Assembly (NCBI RefSeq): GCF_000582785.1
Contig: NZ_HG931175.1
Span: forward strand, 905,268-969,267
Reading direction: 5' to 3'
Length of the DNA: 64,000 nucleotides
DNA from: Candidatus Blastococcus massiliensis AP3
Lineage (GTDB): Bacteria; Actinomycetota; Actinomycetes; Mycobacteriales; Geodermatophilaceae
The translations under genes and the position numbers were made by a program. Within the stretch, counting starts at the first letter, position 1; each line of letters begins with the position of its first letter. Positions 1 to 8,778 of this stretch are shown here, in pieces. The notes under the pieces are model-generated. The model did no database searches. It saw only the letters and a program-made list of their open reading frames with translations, and was not told the DNA's origin.

Positions 1-1179
1 CAGGTCGAAGTGGTTCAGCCGGCCGAGGCGGTGCACGTGATCGGCGGGGAAGGCGAGCCGCTCGTCGTCGCCGGTGTCCCCCAGCGCGCTGCGCGGCGGG
101 ACCAGCAGGTCCCCGAACAGGTCGGCCGCCAGGCCGCCGGGGTCGCGGCTCAGCGTGGCGAGGACGACGAAGTGGCGGGCGCCGTCGTGCAGCGGGACGT
201 GCGTGTGGTCGGAGGGTCCGATCGCGTCGAGGTCGCGGTCGGTCCAGTCGGCCTCGACGAGGGTGCCGCGCCGGAGGTCCTTGATGCCGACGCTGCGCAG
301 CGAGAGGAGCCGGGCCAGCGGCCGGGTCTCGGGGAGCCGGGCGAGCTGCGCGGTGAGCCGGTGGACACCCCGTTCCAGCGGCGCCCCGAGGTGCGGCGAG
401 CCGAGGGTGATCGTGTCGCGCACCAGGTGCGTCCACCCCTCCGCCTCCGCCGTCCCGCCGTGGGCCTGGTGCAGCGCGCTCCGGGCGACCAGCCCGCCCA
501 TGGAGTGCCCGATGAGGACGACGTCCTGGACCGGCACGGGCCAGGCGGCCACCAGCGCGGTCAGCACCCGGTCGAGGGCGCGTCCGTTGTCGGAGATGTG
601 CAGGCCGGTGTTGTAACGGAGGTAGACCGGGGTGAACCCGAGGTCCTCCTGCAGCCGGGTGCCGTAGGTGATCCCCGGCTCCCCCCGGCGCTCCGAGCGG
701 TAGCACCAGGAGACCTCGGTCTCGGTCAGCCCGTGCAGGAAGACGGCGAGCCGGCCGGTCGCGTCGGGGAACGCCGTCCGCAGTGCGTCCGGGTCGGTCG
801 GCACGGAACGGCCCTCGACGCGGACGGCCATGTCCAGGGCCAGGGCCGGGGCCTCCCGCTGCACGAGGTCCCCGTGCGCGCCGTTGAGGATCGCCACGGC
901 GACCCGGCCGGCACGGTTCTCGCCGAGCTCGCGCCCGTTGGCCCGATAGGAGGCCACCTCACCCACGACCCGTGCACCGGCGCCGAGAGCCAGGCGCACC
1001 CCCGCGTACGTCACGCCGGTGATCGCGTCGTGGACGACCTGGACCGGCCGGCCTGCTGGTCCCACGGCCCGGAAGGCGCGGTCGGCGATGCCCTGGTGCA
1101 CCTCGTGGATGCGCGTCGTGCTCCCGCGCAGCGTCAGCCGCGCCAGGCCCGACACGTCCCGGACCTCCTCCACCCGCAT
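1..1179 (-). CDS. Alpha/beta hydrolase (lipase/PGAP1-like), C-terminus cut by window edge
   Basis: The visible 393 codons run off the left edge, so the C-terminus is missing. The protein carries the nucleophile elbow IGHSMGG with Ser226, followed by LARSALHQA and a later TLGSPHLGAPLERG segment, which is typical of lipase/PGAP1-like esterases that act on lipids or acyl chains. An N-terminal domain of about 100 residues precedes the hydrolase fold. There is no signal peptide, so a cytoplasmic location is likely. It starts at ATG 1179 and is divergent from the small membrane gene at 1343. The substrate cannot be told from sequence. Confidence 0.85.
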   Translation of the reverse strand, partial: MRVEEVRDVSGLARLTLRGSTTRIHEVHQGIADRAFRAVGPAGRPVQVVHDAITGVTYAGVRLALGAGARVVGEVASYRANGRELGENRAGRVAVAILNGAHGDLVQREAPALALDMAVRVEGRSVPTDPDALRTAFPDATGRLAVFLHGLTETEVSWCYRSERRGEPGITYGTRLQEDLGFTPVYLRYNTGLHISDNGRALDRVLTALVAAWPVPVQDVVLIGHSMGGLVARSALHQAHGGTAEAEGWTHLVRDTITLGSPHLGAPLERGVHRLTAQLARLPETRPLARLLSLRSVGIKDLRRGTLVEADWTDRDLDAIGPSDHTHVPLHDGARHFVVLATLSRDPGGLAADLFGDLLVPPRSALGDTGDDERLAFPADHVHRLGRLNHFDL

Positions 1180-1342
1180 ACCCCGAGGGTCCCGGCCGCC
1201 GGGCCTCGCGGCAACCGCGTGGGCGCTGCCCCGAGGTCCCTCAGGAGGCCGCGACGGCGCGATCGCGCTCGACCGTCATCCGGAGCAGGCAGAACCGCCT
1301 AGGCTGGGTCCCGACACCCACCCGTCGACCCGAGGAGCTCCC

Positions 1343-1531
1343 GTGCTGCGCCTGCTCGGACTGCTGCTGGTGATCTGGCTGGCCGTCAGCATCCTCGGCG
1401 CCGTGTTCAGCATCCTGGGCACGCTGATCAAGGGCCTGCTCGTGCTGACCGTCGTGGGCGTGGTGGTCGTCGCCGTCACGGGCTCGCTGGGTTCGAAGCG
1501 CGACCGGAAGTCACTGCCGCGCAACTGGTGA
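1343..1531 (+). CDS. Small two-helix membrane protein, hypothetical
   Basis: A 62-residue protein starting with GTG at 1343, six bases after an AGGAG-type site (GAGGAGCTCCC). A TAGGCT box at 1300-1305 is the likely promoter -10. The chain is almost wholly hydrophobic up to about residue 48 (two helices separated by a short LGTLIKG turn) and ends in a basic KRDRKSLPRNW tail that would face the cytoplasm. Proteins of this kind are common in high-GC actinobacteria but have no known function. The ribosome site, the promoter box and the clean codon pattern support a real gene. Confidence 0.7.
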   Translation: MLRLLGLLLVIWLAVSILGAVFSILGTLIKGLLVLTVVGVVVVAVTGSLGSKRDRKSLPRNW

Positions 1532-1538
1532 GGGCGGC

Positions 1539-1706
1539 TCAGTCGCCGTCGACGTCCCCGGACATCCCGTCGCCGTAGCGCAGCGCGTCGGGGCCGGTAG
1601 CCGGCGGGACCGGGACGTCCGCCTGCACCTCCACCTGCTCCTCCCGGGCCACCTGGGCACCGGCGACGAGTTCCTCGAGCGGGATGGCGAAGCGGGGGTC
1701 GGCCAT
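1539..1706 (-). CDS. Small acidic hypothetical protein
   Basis: A 55-residue ORF (MADPRFAIPLEELVAGAQ...) starting at ATG 1706 and ending 7 bases from the convergent stop of the small membrane gene. It is acidic, with a hydrophobic PLEELVAGAQ stretch near the start and an Asp/Gly-rich tail. No family is recognised. Support comes from the gene-like amino-acid composition and the position. It could be a chance ORF, so confidence is moderate. Confidence 0.45.
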   Translation of the reverse strand: MADPRFAIPLEELVAGAQVAREEQVEVQADVPVPPATGPDALRYGDGMSGDVDGD

Positions 1707-1828
1707 GCGGCCAGCCTGCCGCCCCGGGCGCCGCGCGTCCAGGTCCCGGTGCCTGTGTCGACGGGTAACCCCAACCGCCGCGGCTCGTTGTCCCGGGCAC
1801 GACCGCCGCCGCGTCCCAGGAGCTCCGC

Positions 1829-3352
1829 ATGCGCCGTCCCCGCCTCGCCCGAGCCGTGCTCGCCCTCGGCGCCACCGTGGCCGTCGTCGCCGGCGGCACC
1901 TCCGGCGCCGCCGCCGCACCGGCCGGGCCCGCCCCGGGGACCCCCGAGTACCTGGCCCGCGACGCGCAGAACGTCGCCGAGGCCTACGGCCGGCAGACCG
2001 CTCCGGACGGGCAGCTCTCCCCCGCGTACGGGCTCGCCCTGCTCGCCCACATCAATCCGCTCTTCGCCGGCGACCTGCTCGCCCAGGCGGCCCGGCCGAA
2101 CCGGCCGGCCCTCACCCCGGGGCAGCTGGTGCCCGGCTGGAACAGCGGCAACCCGTACCGGGCCGACTGGGACGGCACCCGCGGCGAGATGACGCCGATC
2201 AGCTTTCCCAACCGCTACGGCGCGCTGCTGCAGGGCACCGTGTTCGCCCCGCTGCCCGGCGCCCGCGACCCGTACACCGGCGAGGTGCTGGAGGGGCCGT
2301 TCCCCGGCGTCGTCCTCACGACCGGTTCGGTGCAGGGCAGCGAACGGATGTACTGGTGGCTGGCCCAGGACCTCGCCGAGCGCGGCTACCTCGTGCTCAC
2401 CTACGACGTCCAGGGCCAGGGCCGCAGCGAGACCTTCCCCCACCAGGGCGAGCCGGCCGACCTGCCGTACTGCTCGTTCGCCGCCGCCCCGCCGGCCGGC
2501 GAGGAGACCGGTTGCCCGGGTGTGCCGTCCCAGCAGACGTCGAACTTCGTGTACGGCACCCAGGACGCGATCGACTTCTTCCTCTCCACCCCGGACGCGC
2601 CGTACCCGCACGCGGCCGCCGGCGATGCGTTCAACCCGCGGTGGGAGTCGTTCGACCGCTCCCCCGACCCCGAGTCGGTGACGCCGGGGCGCACCACCCG
2701 GCTGGCCGTCGTCGGCCACTCGCTGGGGGCGATCGCGGTGTCCTACCTGCAGGGCGTGGACGAGCGGATCCAGGCGGTGGTGGCGCTGGACAAGCTCTCG
2801 ACCCGCGCCTCGGTCCGCGACGGCGAGGAGTTCGACGCCCTCGGCGCCTCGGAGCCGGTCGTGCCGGCGCTCGGCCTGCAGTCGGAGTACGGCTTCACCG
2901 TCGCGCCGTACTTCGCGAACAGCGGCCTGTTCGACGCCTCGGGCGCCGGCTCGCCGGCCGAGGCCCCGGACCCGCGGCGGGAGCTGTCAACCGGCTACGA
3001 CGGGTGGACCGGGGCCGGCGTCGACTCGATGGTGATCGTGCCCCGCGCCTCCACCCACCTCGAGTACACCGACATCCCCTACGTGCTCCCGGCGTCGCGC
3101 TGGGGCCAGGCGCTGTCGAGCGTCTACACGCAGGCGTGGCTGGCGAAGTACCTGAAGCACGACCCGGCCGCCGACGACGTGCTGCTCGGCTCGTCCTTCA
3201 GCTACCTGGAGCCCGACGCCACCGGCACCTGGCGCCCGGTCACCCTGGACCGGGACGAGCGGCTGTCGTTCTACTTCTGCTCCGGCTACGACGTCGCGAC
3301 AGCGGACGGCCGGGCGGCTGACGACGACATCACCGGCGTCGGCTGCGACTGA
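1829..3352 (+). CDS. Secreted alpha/beta hydrolase
   Basis: A 507-residue exported hydrolase. The start at ATG 1829 follows an AGGAG site by six bases. Residues 1-29 are a Sec signal peptide (RRPRLAR, hydrophobic core, AAAA-type cleavage region). The alpha/beta fold begins near residue 150 (PGVVLTTGSVQGSE), a strand LVLTYDVQGQGRS follows, and the nucleophile elbow VGHSLGAIA places Ser298 as catalytic. A Cys-containing insert lies between these motifs (near residues 212-230), and a His in RASTHLEY may complete the triad. The protein acts outside the membrane. Its substrate (ester, lipid or polyester) is not evident. Confidence 0.82.
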   Translation: MRRPRLARAVLALGATVAVVAGGTSGAAAAPAGPAPGTPEYLARDAQNVAEAYGRQTAPDGQLSPAYGLALLAHINPLFAGDLLAQAARPNRPALTPGQLVPGWNSGNPYRADWDGTRGEMTPISFPNRYGALLQGTVFAPLPGARDPYTGEVLEGPFPGVVLTTGSVQGSERMYWWLAQDLAERGYLVLTYDVQGQGRSETFPHQGEPADLPYCSFAAAPPAGEETGCPGVPSQQTSNFVYGTQDAIDFFLSTPDAPYPHAAAGDAFNPRWESFDRSPDPESVTPGRTTRLAVVGHSLGAIAVSYLQGVDERIQAVVALDKLSTRASVRDGEEFDALGASEPVVPALGLQSEYGFTVAPYFANSGLFDASGAGSPAEAPDPRRELSTGYDGWTGAGVDSMVIVPRASTHLEYTDIPYVLPASRWGQALSSVYTQAWLAKYLKHDPAADDVLLGSSFSYLEPDATGTWRPVTLDRDERLSFYFCSGYDVATADGRAADDDITGVGCD

Positions 3353-3427
3353 CGGCGAGCCGCTCGTCCGGGTGGTCGGGCGGCCCCCGCGGAGCCCGGC
3401 GACGGGGCCGCTCCTAGGGTCCGGTGC

Positions 3428-4228
3428 ATGCAGCCGACCCCCTCGCCCCGCCGCGTGCTGGTGACCGGAGGCGCCTCCGGTCTCGGGGCCGCGCTCGCGG
3501 CCCGCTTCGCCGCCCGCGGCGACCGCGTGCTCGTGACCGACGTCGCCCCGCAGGCGGACGTGCCCGCCGGCGCGGCCTACCAGCGCCTCGACATCACCTC
3601 CGAGGACGACTGGGCGGCCGCCCGCGACCGCGTCCGCGCCGCGTTCGGCGGCCTGGACGTGCTGGTCAACAACGCCGGGATCGCCGCCGGCGGGCGCATC
3701 GACCGGCTCGGCGCCGACCACTGGCGCCGGGTGCTGGACGTCAACGTCCTCGGGGCGGTGACCGGCTGCCGGACGTTCGTCCCGATGCTCAAGGAGCAGG
3801 GCTCCGGACACCTGGTGAACGTCGCGTCCGCGGCGGGCCTGGTGCATCCCCCGGCCATGACGTCCTACGACGCGGGCAAGGCCGCGGTGGTCGCGCTCTC
3901 GGAGAGCCTGCGGTGGGAACTGACCCCGTGGGGCATCGACGTCTCGGTCGTCTGCCCGTCGTTCTTCCGCACCAACCTCGCCGCATCCCTGGGCGGCGAC
4001 GACCCGATGATGGACACGGTCGCCACCCGGCTCATCGAGGGCTCGAAGCTGGGTGCCGACGAGATCGCCGAGCGGGTCGTGCGCGCCGTCGACGCCAAGC
4101 GCTTCCTGATCATGCCCGACCGCAACGCCCGGCTCGCCTTCTGGACCAAGCGGCTGGCCCGGCCGTTGTACGACCGGCAGATGCTGCGGATGGGTACCCG
4201 CATCCACGCGGCCGAGCAGCAGGCATGA
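3428..4228 (+). CDS. SDR family NAD(P)-dependent oxidoreductase
   Basis: A 266-residue classical short-chain dehydrogenase. The nucleotide-binding TGGASGLG is at residues 13-20, the structural NNAG near residue 81, and the catalytic Ser (NVASAAG), Tyr147 and Lys151 (YDAGK) are all present. It starts a four-gene run whose members overlap by four bases. A TAGGGT box at 3415-3420 lies seven bases before the ATG with no Shine-Dalgarno, so the message is probably leaderless. The substrate is unknown; the kinase partner downstream suggests hydroxy-acid or hydroxyacyl-CoA metabolism. Confidence 0.88.
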   Translation: MQPTPSPRRVLVTGGASGLGAALAARFAARGDRVLVTDVAPQADVPAGAAYQRLDITSEDDWAAARDRVRAAFGGLDVLVNNAGIAAGGRIDRLGADHWRRVLDVNVLGAVTGCRTFVPMLKEQGSGHLVNVASAAGLVHPPAMTSYDAGKAAVVALSESLRWELTPWGIDVSVVCPSFFRTNLAASLGGDDPMMDTVATRLIEGSKLGADEIAERVVRAVDAKRFLIMPDRNARLAFWTKRLARPLYDRQMLRMGTRIHAAEQQA

Positions 4229-4971
4229 GCCGCGGGGTCGTGCTCATCACCGGCGCCAGCGCCGGGCTGGGCGAGGAGATGGCCCGCCAGTTCGCCGCCC
4301 TCGGCTACGACCTGGCGCTGTGCGCCCGGCGGACCGAGCGGCTGGACGCCCTGGCCGCAGAGATCACCGCCGGCACCGGGCAGCGCGTGGAGACCGCGGC
4401 GCTGGACGTCACCGACGCCGACGCCGTCCCCGCTGTGTTCGGCCGCTTCGCGGAGTCGTTCGGCTCCATCGACCGGGTGGTCGTCAACGCCGGCATCGGC
4501 AAGGGCGCCGCGCTGGGCACCGGCCGCGCCGACGCCAACCGGGCCACCGCCATGACCAACTTCGTCGGGGCGCTGGCCCAGACCGAGGCGGCCCTGGAGA
4601 TCTTCCGCCGCCAGCAACGCGGCCACCTGGTGCTGATCTCGTCCATGTCGGCGCTGCGCGGCATGCGCAAGGCGATGACCACCTACGCCGCCACGAAGGC
4701 GGGGGTGGCCGCGCTGGCCGAGGGGCTGCGGTCCGAGCGCATCCCCGGCGTGGACGTCTCGGTGATCTACCCCGGCTACATCCGGTCGGAGATGAACGCG
4801 CACGTGCAGCAGAAGACCCGGTTCATGGTCGACACCGCGACCGGCGTCCGGAGCATGGTCGAGGCGATCGAGAAGCGGCGGACCAGGGCCTACGTGCCGG
4901 CGTGGCCGTGGGTGCCGATCGGGTTCCTCATGCGGGTGCTGCCGCTGTCCGTCGTCCGGAAGCTGACGTGA
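4225..4971 (+). CDS. SDR family oxidoreductase
   Basis: A 248-residue short-chain dehydrogenase with TGASAGLG at residues 9-16, an NAG motif in VVVNAGIGKG, and Tyr154/Lys158 of the YxxxK pair (TTYAATKAG). It overlaps the preceding SDR by ATGA at 4225-4228 and the next gene by GTGA, so the genes are translationally coupled. It is clearly divergent from the first SDR, so this is not a recent duplication. The C-terminus is hydrophobic (PWVPIGFLMRVLPLSVVRKLT), as in membrane-associated SDRs that act on fatty or sterol-like substrates. The exact reaction is not determined. Confidence 0.87.
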   Translation: MSRGVVLITGASAGLGEEMARQFAALGYDLALCARRTERLDALAAEITAGTGQRVETAALDVTDADAVPAVFGRFAESFGSIDRVVVNAGIGKGAALGTGRADANRATAMTNFVGALAQTEAALEIFRRQQRGHLVLISSMSALRGMRKAMTTYAATKAGVAALAEGLRSERIPGVDVSVIYPGYIRSEMNAHVQQKTRFMVDTATGVRSMVEAIEKRRTRAYVPAWPWVPIGFLMRVLPLSVVRKLT

Positions 4972-6095
4972 CGGCGGTCGACACCGGCGGTGCCCGCGAC
5001 GTCCGGGCCGAGGACGCCTTCGACGTCGCCGCGATGGCGCGGTGGCTGGCCGACCACGCCCGGGACGCCGGCGTCGACGTCGCCGCCGTCCCGGAGGTGC
5101 GCCAGTTCTCCGGCGGCGTCTCCAACCTGACCTACCTGCTGCGCTACCCCGACGGCGACCTGATCCTCCGGCGGCCACCGAAGGGCACCCACTCCCAGGG
5201 CGCGCACGACATGGCCCGCGAGCACCGCGTCCAGACCGAGCTGGCCAGGGTGCTGCCCTCCGTCCCGCGCACCGTCGCGCTGTGCGAGGACTCCGCGGTC
5301 ATCGGCACGCCCTTCTACGTCATGCAGCGGCTGGCCGGCCCGATCCCGCGCAAGGAACTGCCGCGCGGGGTCGACCTGGACCGGGACCAGGTCGCGGCAC
5401 TGTGCCGGAACGTGCTCGACCTGCTCGTCGACCTGCACTCGGTCGACGTCGGAGGTACCGGCCTGGCCGATCTGGGCAAGGGCCCCGGGTACGTGCGCCG
5501 GCAGGTGGAGGGCTGGTCGGAGCGGTACCGCCGCGCCCGCACCTGGAACGTCGGCACGTTCGGGTCGGTCATGACCTGGCTGGCCGAGAACCAGCCGGGC
5601 GACCGGCCGCACACCCTGGTGCACAACGACTTCCGGTTCGACAACGTCGTGCTCGATCCGGCCGACCCGACCCGCCCGATCGGGCTGCTGGACTGGGAGC
5701 TGGCCACCGTCGGCGACCCGCTGATGGACCTCGCAGGCTCGCTCGGCTACTGGGTGCAGGCCGACGACGGCCGGCTGATGCAGGCCTTCCGGCGCCAGCC
5801 CACGCACCTGCCGGGCATGCTGACCCGCGAGCAGGTCGTCGCGTACTACTGCGCGCGCACCGGCACCTCGGTGACCCACCGCGAGTGGGCCTGGTACGAG
5901 GTGTTCGGTCTGTTCCGGGTGGCCGTCATCGCCCAGCAGGTCTACGCGCGGTACCTGGCCAGGCAGACGACCAATCCGCAGTTCCGGCTGTTCGGCGTCG
6001 CCGTCGTCGTCCTCGAGCTGCGCTGCCGCCGCATCATCGCGCGGGCCCGGCGGATGAGCCCCGAGCGCGCCGCCGCGCCCGTGGGCACTGCGTGA
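4968..6095 (+). CDS. ACAD10/LvaA-like phosphotransferase (APH-fold kinase)
   Basis: A 375-residue kinase of the aminoglycoside-phosphotransferase fold. The FSGGVSNLTYLL glycine loop is near residues 44-55, RRPP follows (ATP contact), the Brenner motif is HNDFRFDN (His219, Asp221) and the metal-binding DWE is at 242-244. These features match the family of the human ACAD10/11 kinase domain and Pseudomonas LvaA, which phosphorylate 4-hydroxyacyl-CoA, rather than antibiotic kinases. The start is GTG 4968, overlapping the SDR stop. No acyl-CoA dehydrogenase partner is visible next to it. Function by family is likely; the substrate is inferred. Confidence 0.82.
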   Translation: MTAVDTGGARDVRAEDAFDVAAMARWLADHARDAGVDVAAVPEVRQFSGGVSNLTYLLRYPDGDLILRRPPKGTHSQGAHDMAREHRVQTELARVLPSVPRTVALCEDSAVIGTPFYVMQRLAGPIPRKELPRGVDLDRDQVAALCRNVLDLLVDLHSVDVGGTGLADLGKGPGYVRRQVEGWSERYRRARTWNVGTFGSVMTWLAENQPGDRPHTLVHNDFRFDNVVLDPADPTRPIGLLDWELATVGDPLMDLAGSLGYWVQADDGRLMQAFRRQPTHLPGMLTREQVVAYYCARTGTSVTHREWAWYEVFGLFRVAVIAQQVYARYLARQTTNPQFRLFGVAVVVLELRCRRIIARARRMSPERAAAPVGTA

Positions 6096-6898
6096 CCGGC
6101 GCCGACCTCGATGCGGTGGCCGCGATGGTCCGGAAGGTGGCCGCGCAGGTGCATCTCCCGCTCTTCCGCCAGGGAGTGGCGGGCGAGGAGAAGTCGCCCG
6201 GCGAGCTCGTCAGCCGGGTCGACCGTGAGGCGGAGCGGCTGCTGGCCGACGGGCTGGCGGACATCACGCCGGGTCTGGCGGTGATCGGTGAGGAAGCCGC
6301 GTCGGCAGACCCGTCGCTGCTCGGGGCGCTCCGGGCCGAGCGCCCGGTCTGGCTGGTCGACCCGCTCGACGGCACGTTGCAGTTCCTCGACGGGTCTCCG
6401 GACCACGCGATCATGCTGGCGCTCGTCGACCGCGGCCGGACCGTCGGTGCAGTCGTGCACCAGCCCCAGCATGGACGCACCTACACCGCAGAGCTGGGCG
6501 GCGGCACCTGGCGCGACGGCGTCCGCCTGCACCGCGAGCCCGCGGATCCAAGTGAACTGACCGCGCTGAACGGCGGCGTCCTGCGTCGGTTCCTCTCCCC
6601 CGAGGCCCGCACGGCCATCGAGGCGAACGAGAGCCGCTTCGGCGACCTGACTCCCCTGACCACCTGCGCGGGCGTGGAGTACCCCCGGATCATCGAGGGG
6701 CGGGCTGACTTCCTGCTCTTCTGGCGGACGCTGGCGTGGGACCACGCACCTGGGGCGCTGCTGCTCGCCGAGGCGGGCGGTGTCGCCGTGCGGCCGGAGG
6801 GCACCGCATACCGGCCGGACGACGACAGGGCCGGTCTCCTGGCCGCCGCAGATGCCGCCACGGCGCGGACGGTCCTGGCGGGGTTGGGGCTCCGATAG
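6092..6898 (+). CDS. Inositol monophosphatase family protein
   Basis: A 268-residue Mg2+/Li+-type phosphatase. The metal ligands are visible: the GEE motif (near residue 67), DPLDGT (Asp90 onward) and WDHAPG (216-221). The family removes phosphate from inositol phosphate, histidinol phosphate, PAP or fructose bisphosphate. The GTG start at 6092 overlaps the upstream kinase stop, so it is the fourth member of the coupled run. It is shorter around the lid than inositol phosphatases and resembles the CysQ/histidinol-phosphatase-like branch. The specific substrate cannot be assigned. Confidence 0.85.
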   Translation: MTGADLDAVAAMVRKVAAQVHLPLFRQGVAGEEKSPGELVSRVDREAERLLADGLADITPGLAVIGEEAASADPSLLGALRAERPVWLVDPLDGTLQFLDGSPDHAIMLALVDRGRTVGAVVHQPQHGRTYTAELGGGTWRDGVRLHREPADPSELTALNGGVLRRFLSPEARTAIEANESRFGDLTPLTTCAGVEYPRIIEGRADFLLFWRTLAWDHAPGALLLAEAGGVAVRPEGTAYRPDDDRAGLLAAADAATARTVLAGLGLR

Positions 6899-6911
6899 CG
6901 TCTCCGACCTG

Positions 6912-7580
6912 ATGGACGGCGACTTCCAGACGATCGTGGATGGCGTGCTCGCAGCAGCGCCGCACCGCCGAGCACTGGTGGCCATCGACGGGGTCGGGGG
7001 CAGCGGGAAGAGCACGTTCGCGGAGGACCTCGCCCGCCGCATCCGGACGCGCCCTGTGCTGGTCCTCCACGTCGACGACTTCTTCAATCCGTCCGAGGTC
7101 CGCCACGCGCGGGGGCGGCACTCTTCGGAGGGCTTCTGGCTGGACGCCTACAACTACGCGGCGCTCAGGTCATGGGCGCTCGAGCCGCTGGCCGCGGACG
7201 GCGACGGGCTGTACCGCAGCGCCTCCTTCGACCGCGCTACCGGCCGGACCCACGAGCCGGCGGTACGTCAGGCCCCACCGGACGCCCTGGTGCTGGTCGA
7301 GGGCACCTTCCTCCACCGTGACGAGGTCGTGTCCTTCTGGGACCACTCCGTCTATCTCGACGTGCCGTTCGAGGAGACCGAACGACGCATGGCCCGCCGC
7401 GACGGCCTGACCCCGGGCGCCGTCCACGAACTGATGCAGCGCTACACCGGCGCCCAGCGCCTGTACTTCGCCGCCGCGCGGCCGTGGGAGCGCGCGTCGG
7501 TGGTGGTGGACAACAGCGACCTAGGTCGGCCCCGGATCATCGAGGCCGCCGCTGCTTCCACGGCTACCGTGCCCCGATGA
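6912..7580 (+). CDS. Uridine kinase-like P-loop kinase
   Basis: A 222-residue kinase with Walker A GVGGSGKST at residues 27-35, a strand-end VDDFF that carries the base/metal Asp, a phosphate-lid region RRDGLTPGAVHELMQRY, and VEGTFLHRDE. This is the uridine kinase/phosphoribulokinase-like fold. Actinobacteria often carry such stand-alone proteins annotated as uridine kinase, without proof of substrate. The ATG start is 13 bases after the phosphatase stop, so co-transcription is likely. Confidence 0.78.
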   Translation: MDGDFQTIVDGVLAAAPHRRALVAIDGVGGSGKSTFAEDLARRIRTRPVLVLHVDDFFNPSEVRHARGRHSSEGFWLDAYNYAALRSWALEPLAADGDGLYRSASFDRATGRTHEPAVRQAPPDALVLVEGTFLHRDEVVSFWDHSVYLDVPFEETERRMARRDGLTPGAVHELMQRYTGAQRLYFAAARPWERASVVVDNSDLGRPRIIEAAAASTATVPR

Positions 7581-7720
7581 GCGACCCTCCAGCGACGGGC
7601 CGTGCTCGACAGCGCGCGTGCCGCCGCGCCCGGCAACCATCGCCCTGAAGGCGGCTTAAGGGTCGCCTGCCTTGATGACAGGGACCGCCGACAACTGGTT
7701 GTCCCACCCACAGTCCGCGG

Positions 7721-8137
7721 TCAGCTGACGGTGATCTCGCCCAGTGTCGTGATCTGGGCGAGGTCGACGGCAACGCCGTCACCCCCTTCTGAGTCGTAGA
7801 CCTCCAGTTCCTCGACTCGGCCGTCCAGCACATGAAGCTCGACGTACACCAGCTCCTGGGCGGGATCGTTGCTGAACGCCGTTACGCAGAAGAGGTCGTC
7901 GCGCCCCTGTTCGGACAGTTGCGCCACCCTGGCTGGCGGGATGGCCGGTTCCTCGCTGTGAAGCCGCACGGAGGAGCAGCCGCAGCGACAGACCGCGTGG
8001 ATGACCGCCGTCCGCACCTGTGCACTCAAAAGAGGCTCGTGCACGCCCGCCGCCAACGTATCCATCAGCCGACGCTCGTCCCTCGACGGCGAGCGCGGCT
8101 TGTCAAGCTCCTGCCAGACCGGCTCACCATTGCTCAC
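7721..8137 (-). CDS. Conserved hypothetical protein with CRCGC motif
   Basis: A 138-residue protein, start taken at GTG 8137 (an in-frame ATG at 8203 would add 22 residues that run into the repeat element). It has the segment LMDTLAAGVHEPLLSAQVRTA followed by CRCGCSSVRL near residues 45-60 and then a beta-rich half with many Val/Glu. Proteins with this layout (helical start, CRCGC, short beta sheet) recur in actinobacteria without assigned function; the Cys cluster may bind metal. It is convergent with the kinase gene and lies at the edge of an orphan-gene islet. Confidence 0.65.
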   Translation of the reverse strand: MSNGEPVWQELDKPRSPSRDERRLMDTLAAGVHEPLLSAQVRTAVIHAVCRCGCSSVRLHSEEPAIPPARVAQLSEQGRDDLFCVTAFSNDPAQELVYVELHVLDGRVEELEVYDSEGGDGVAVDLAQITTLGEITVS

Positions 8138-8172
8138 CGAGGCATTATCACGGCGAAACTCCCTAGCCGGGG

Positions 8173-8221
8173 GTGTCCCACAGTGGGCCGCTCTGGGACA
8201 CAAGGCGGCCTTTGGGGCACC
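8173..8221. repeat. Palindromic repeat copy 1
   Basis: Arms GTGTCCCA (8173-8180) and TGGGACAC (8194-8201) enclose CAGTGGGCCGCTC. An AAGGCGGCC/TTTGGGGCACC extension follows. The 19-base half GTGGGCCGCTCTGGGACAC at 8183-8201 recurs with one central change and one end change in copy 2 and, inverted, in copy 3. It lies between the start of the CRCGC gene and the start of the gene at 8240. Confidence 0.8.
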
Positions 8222-8239
8222 CGTGATGAGGTATCGCTC

Positions 8240-8683
8240 ATGACGATGGCGGGCGATGGTGCGGTCGGGCAGGTATCACTTCGACGCTCCTTCGCGTGGG
8301 GCGTCTTCTTCATCGGGGACTCAAAGGCTGATGTGGTCGAGGTGAACCCCGATGTCGCCGTCACGTGGGGCCGCGACGACGAAGCCCTAGCGGTAGGGGT
8401 GCGTCATGCGATGGACGTCGACGACCAGGTTCTTGACGCCCTCGACGACGAGGAAGAGGTGCCGTGGGTCGAGGTCACTGTCAACGTTCACTGGGGGAGT
8501 CCATCTGCAAGCCGCACCGACGGTGACGGCCTCATAGACGTTCCCAGCGGCGTTGTGACGATCGGGGACGGGAACTTCGAGGATGTCTTCGCCTTGCCGC
8601 CCGGGAGGTGGCGTGTCCAGCTTTCGCTTGAACCGCACGACAACGCCGAGCACGTCGATGTCTGGCTAAGTCCCGCAGGCTGA
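8240..8683 (+). CDS. Hypothetical protein, beta-rich, acidic
   Basis: A 147-residue acidic protein (MTMAGDGAVGQVSLRRSFAW...) starting at ATG 8240. It contains a run of Asp/Glu (VLDALDDEEEVPW) near the middle and ends in a beta-strand-like segment RWRVQLSLEPHDNAEHVDVWLSPAG that resembles immunity-like or surface-exclusion-type small proteins, but no family is recognised. Third-position GC is visibly lower than in neighbouring metabolic genes. It sits between two copies of the palindromic repeat. Confidence 0.6.
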   Translation: MTMAGDGAVGQVSLRRSFAWGVFFIGDSKADVVEVNPDVAVTWGRDDEALAVGVRHAMDVDDQVLDALDDEEEVPWVEVTVNVHWGSPSASRTDGDGLIDVPSGVVTIGDGNFEDVFALPPGRWRVQLSLEPHDNAEHVDVWLSPAG

Positions 8684-8690
8684 CTGCCGC

Positions 8691-8749
8691 CTGTCCCTAA
8701 GTGGGCCGCTCAGGGACAGCGTCGTCCGGCCGGCCCACTATGGGACACC
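8691..8749. repeat. Palindromic repeat copy 2 plus inverted half copy
   Basis: Arms CTGTCCCT (8691-8698) and AGGGACAG (8712-8719) around AAGTGGGCCGCTC form a 29-base element of the same size as copy 1. A second, inverted half (GGCCCACTATGGGACACC, 8732-8749) follows. Its position eight bases after the stop at 8683 would also suit a transcription terminator. Confidence 0.8.
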
Positions 8750-8778
8750 GCGCAAGAGGATGCTGACAGGCTCCCACC

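Noticed and set aside
7577..7648. 23-codon ORF overlapping the stop of the kinase gene
   Set aside because: Arg/Pro/Ala-rich sequence with no ribosome site beyond the overlap and no homology signal.
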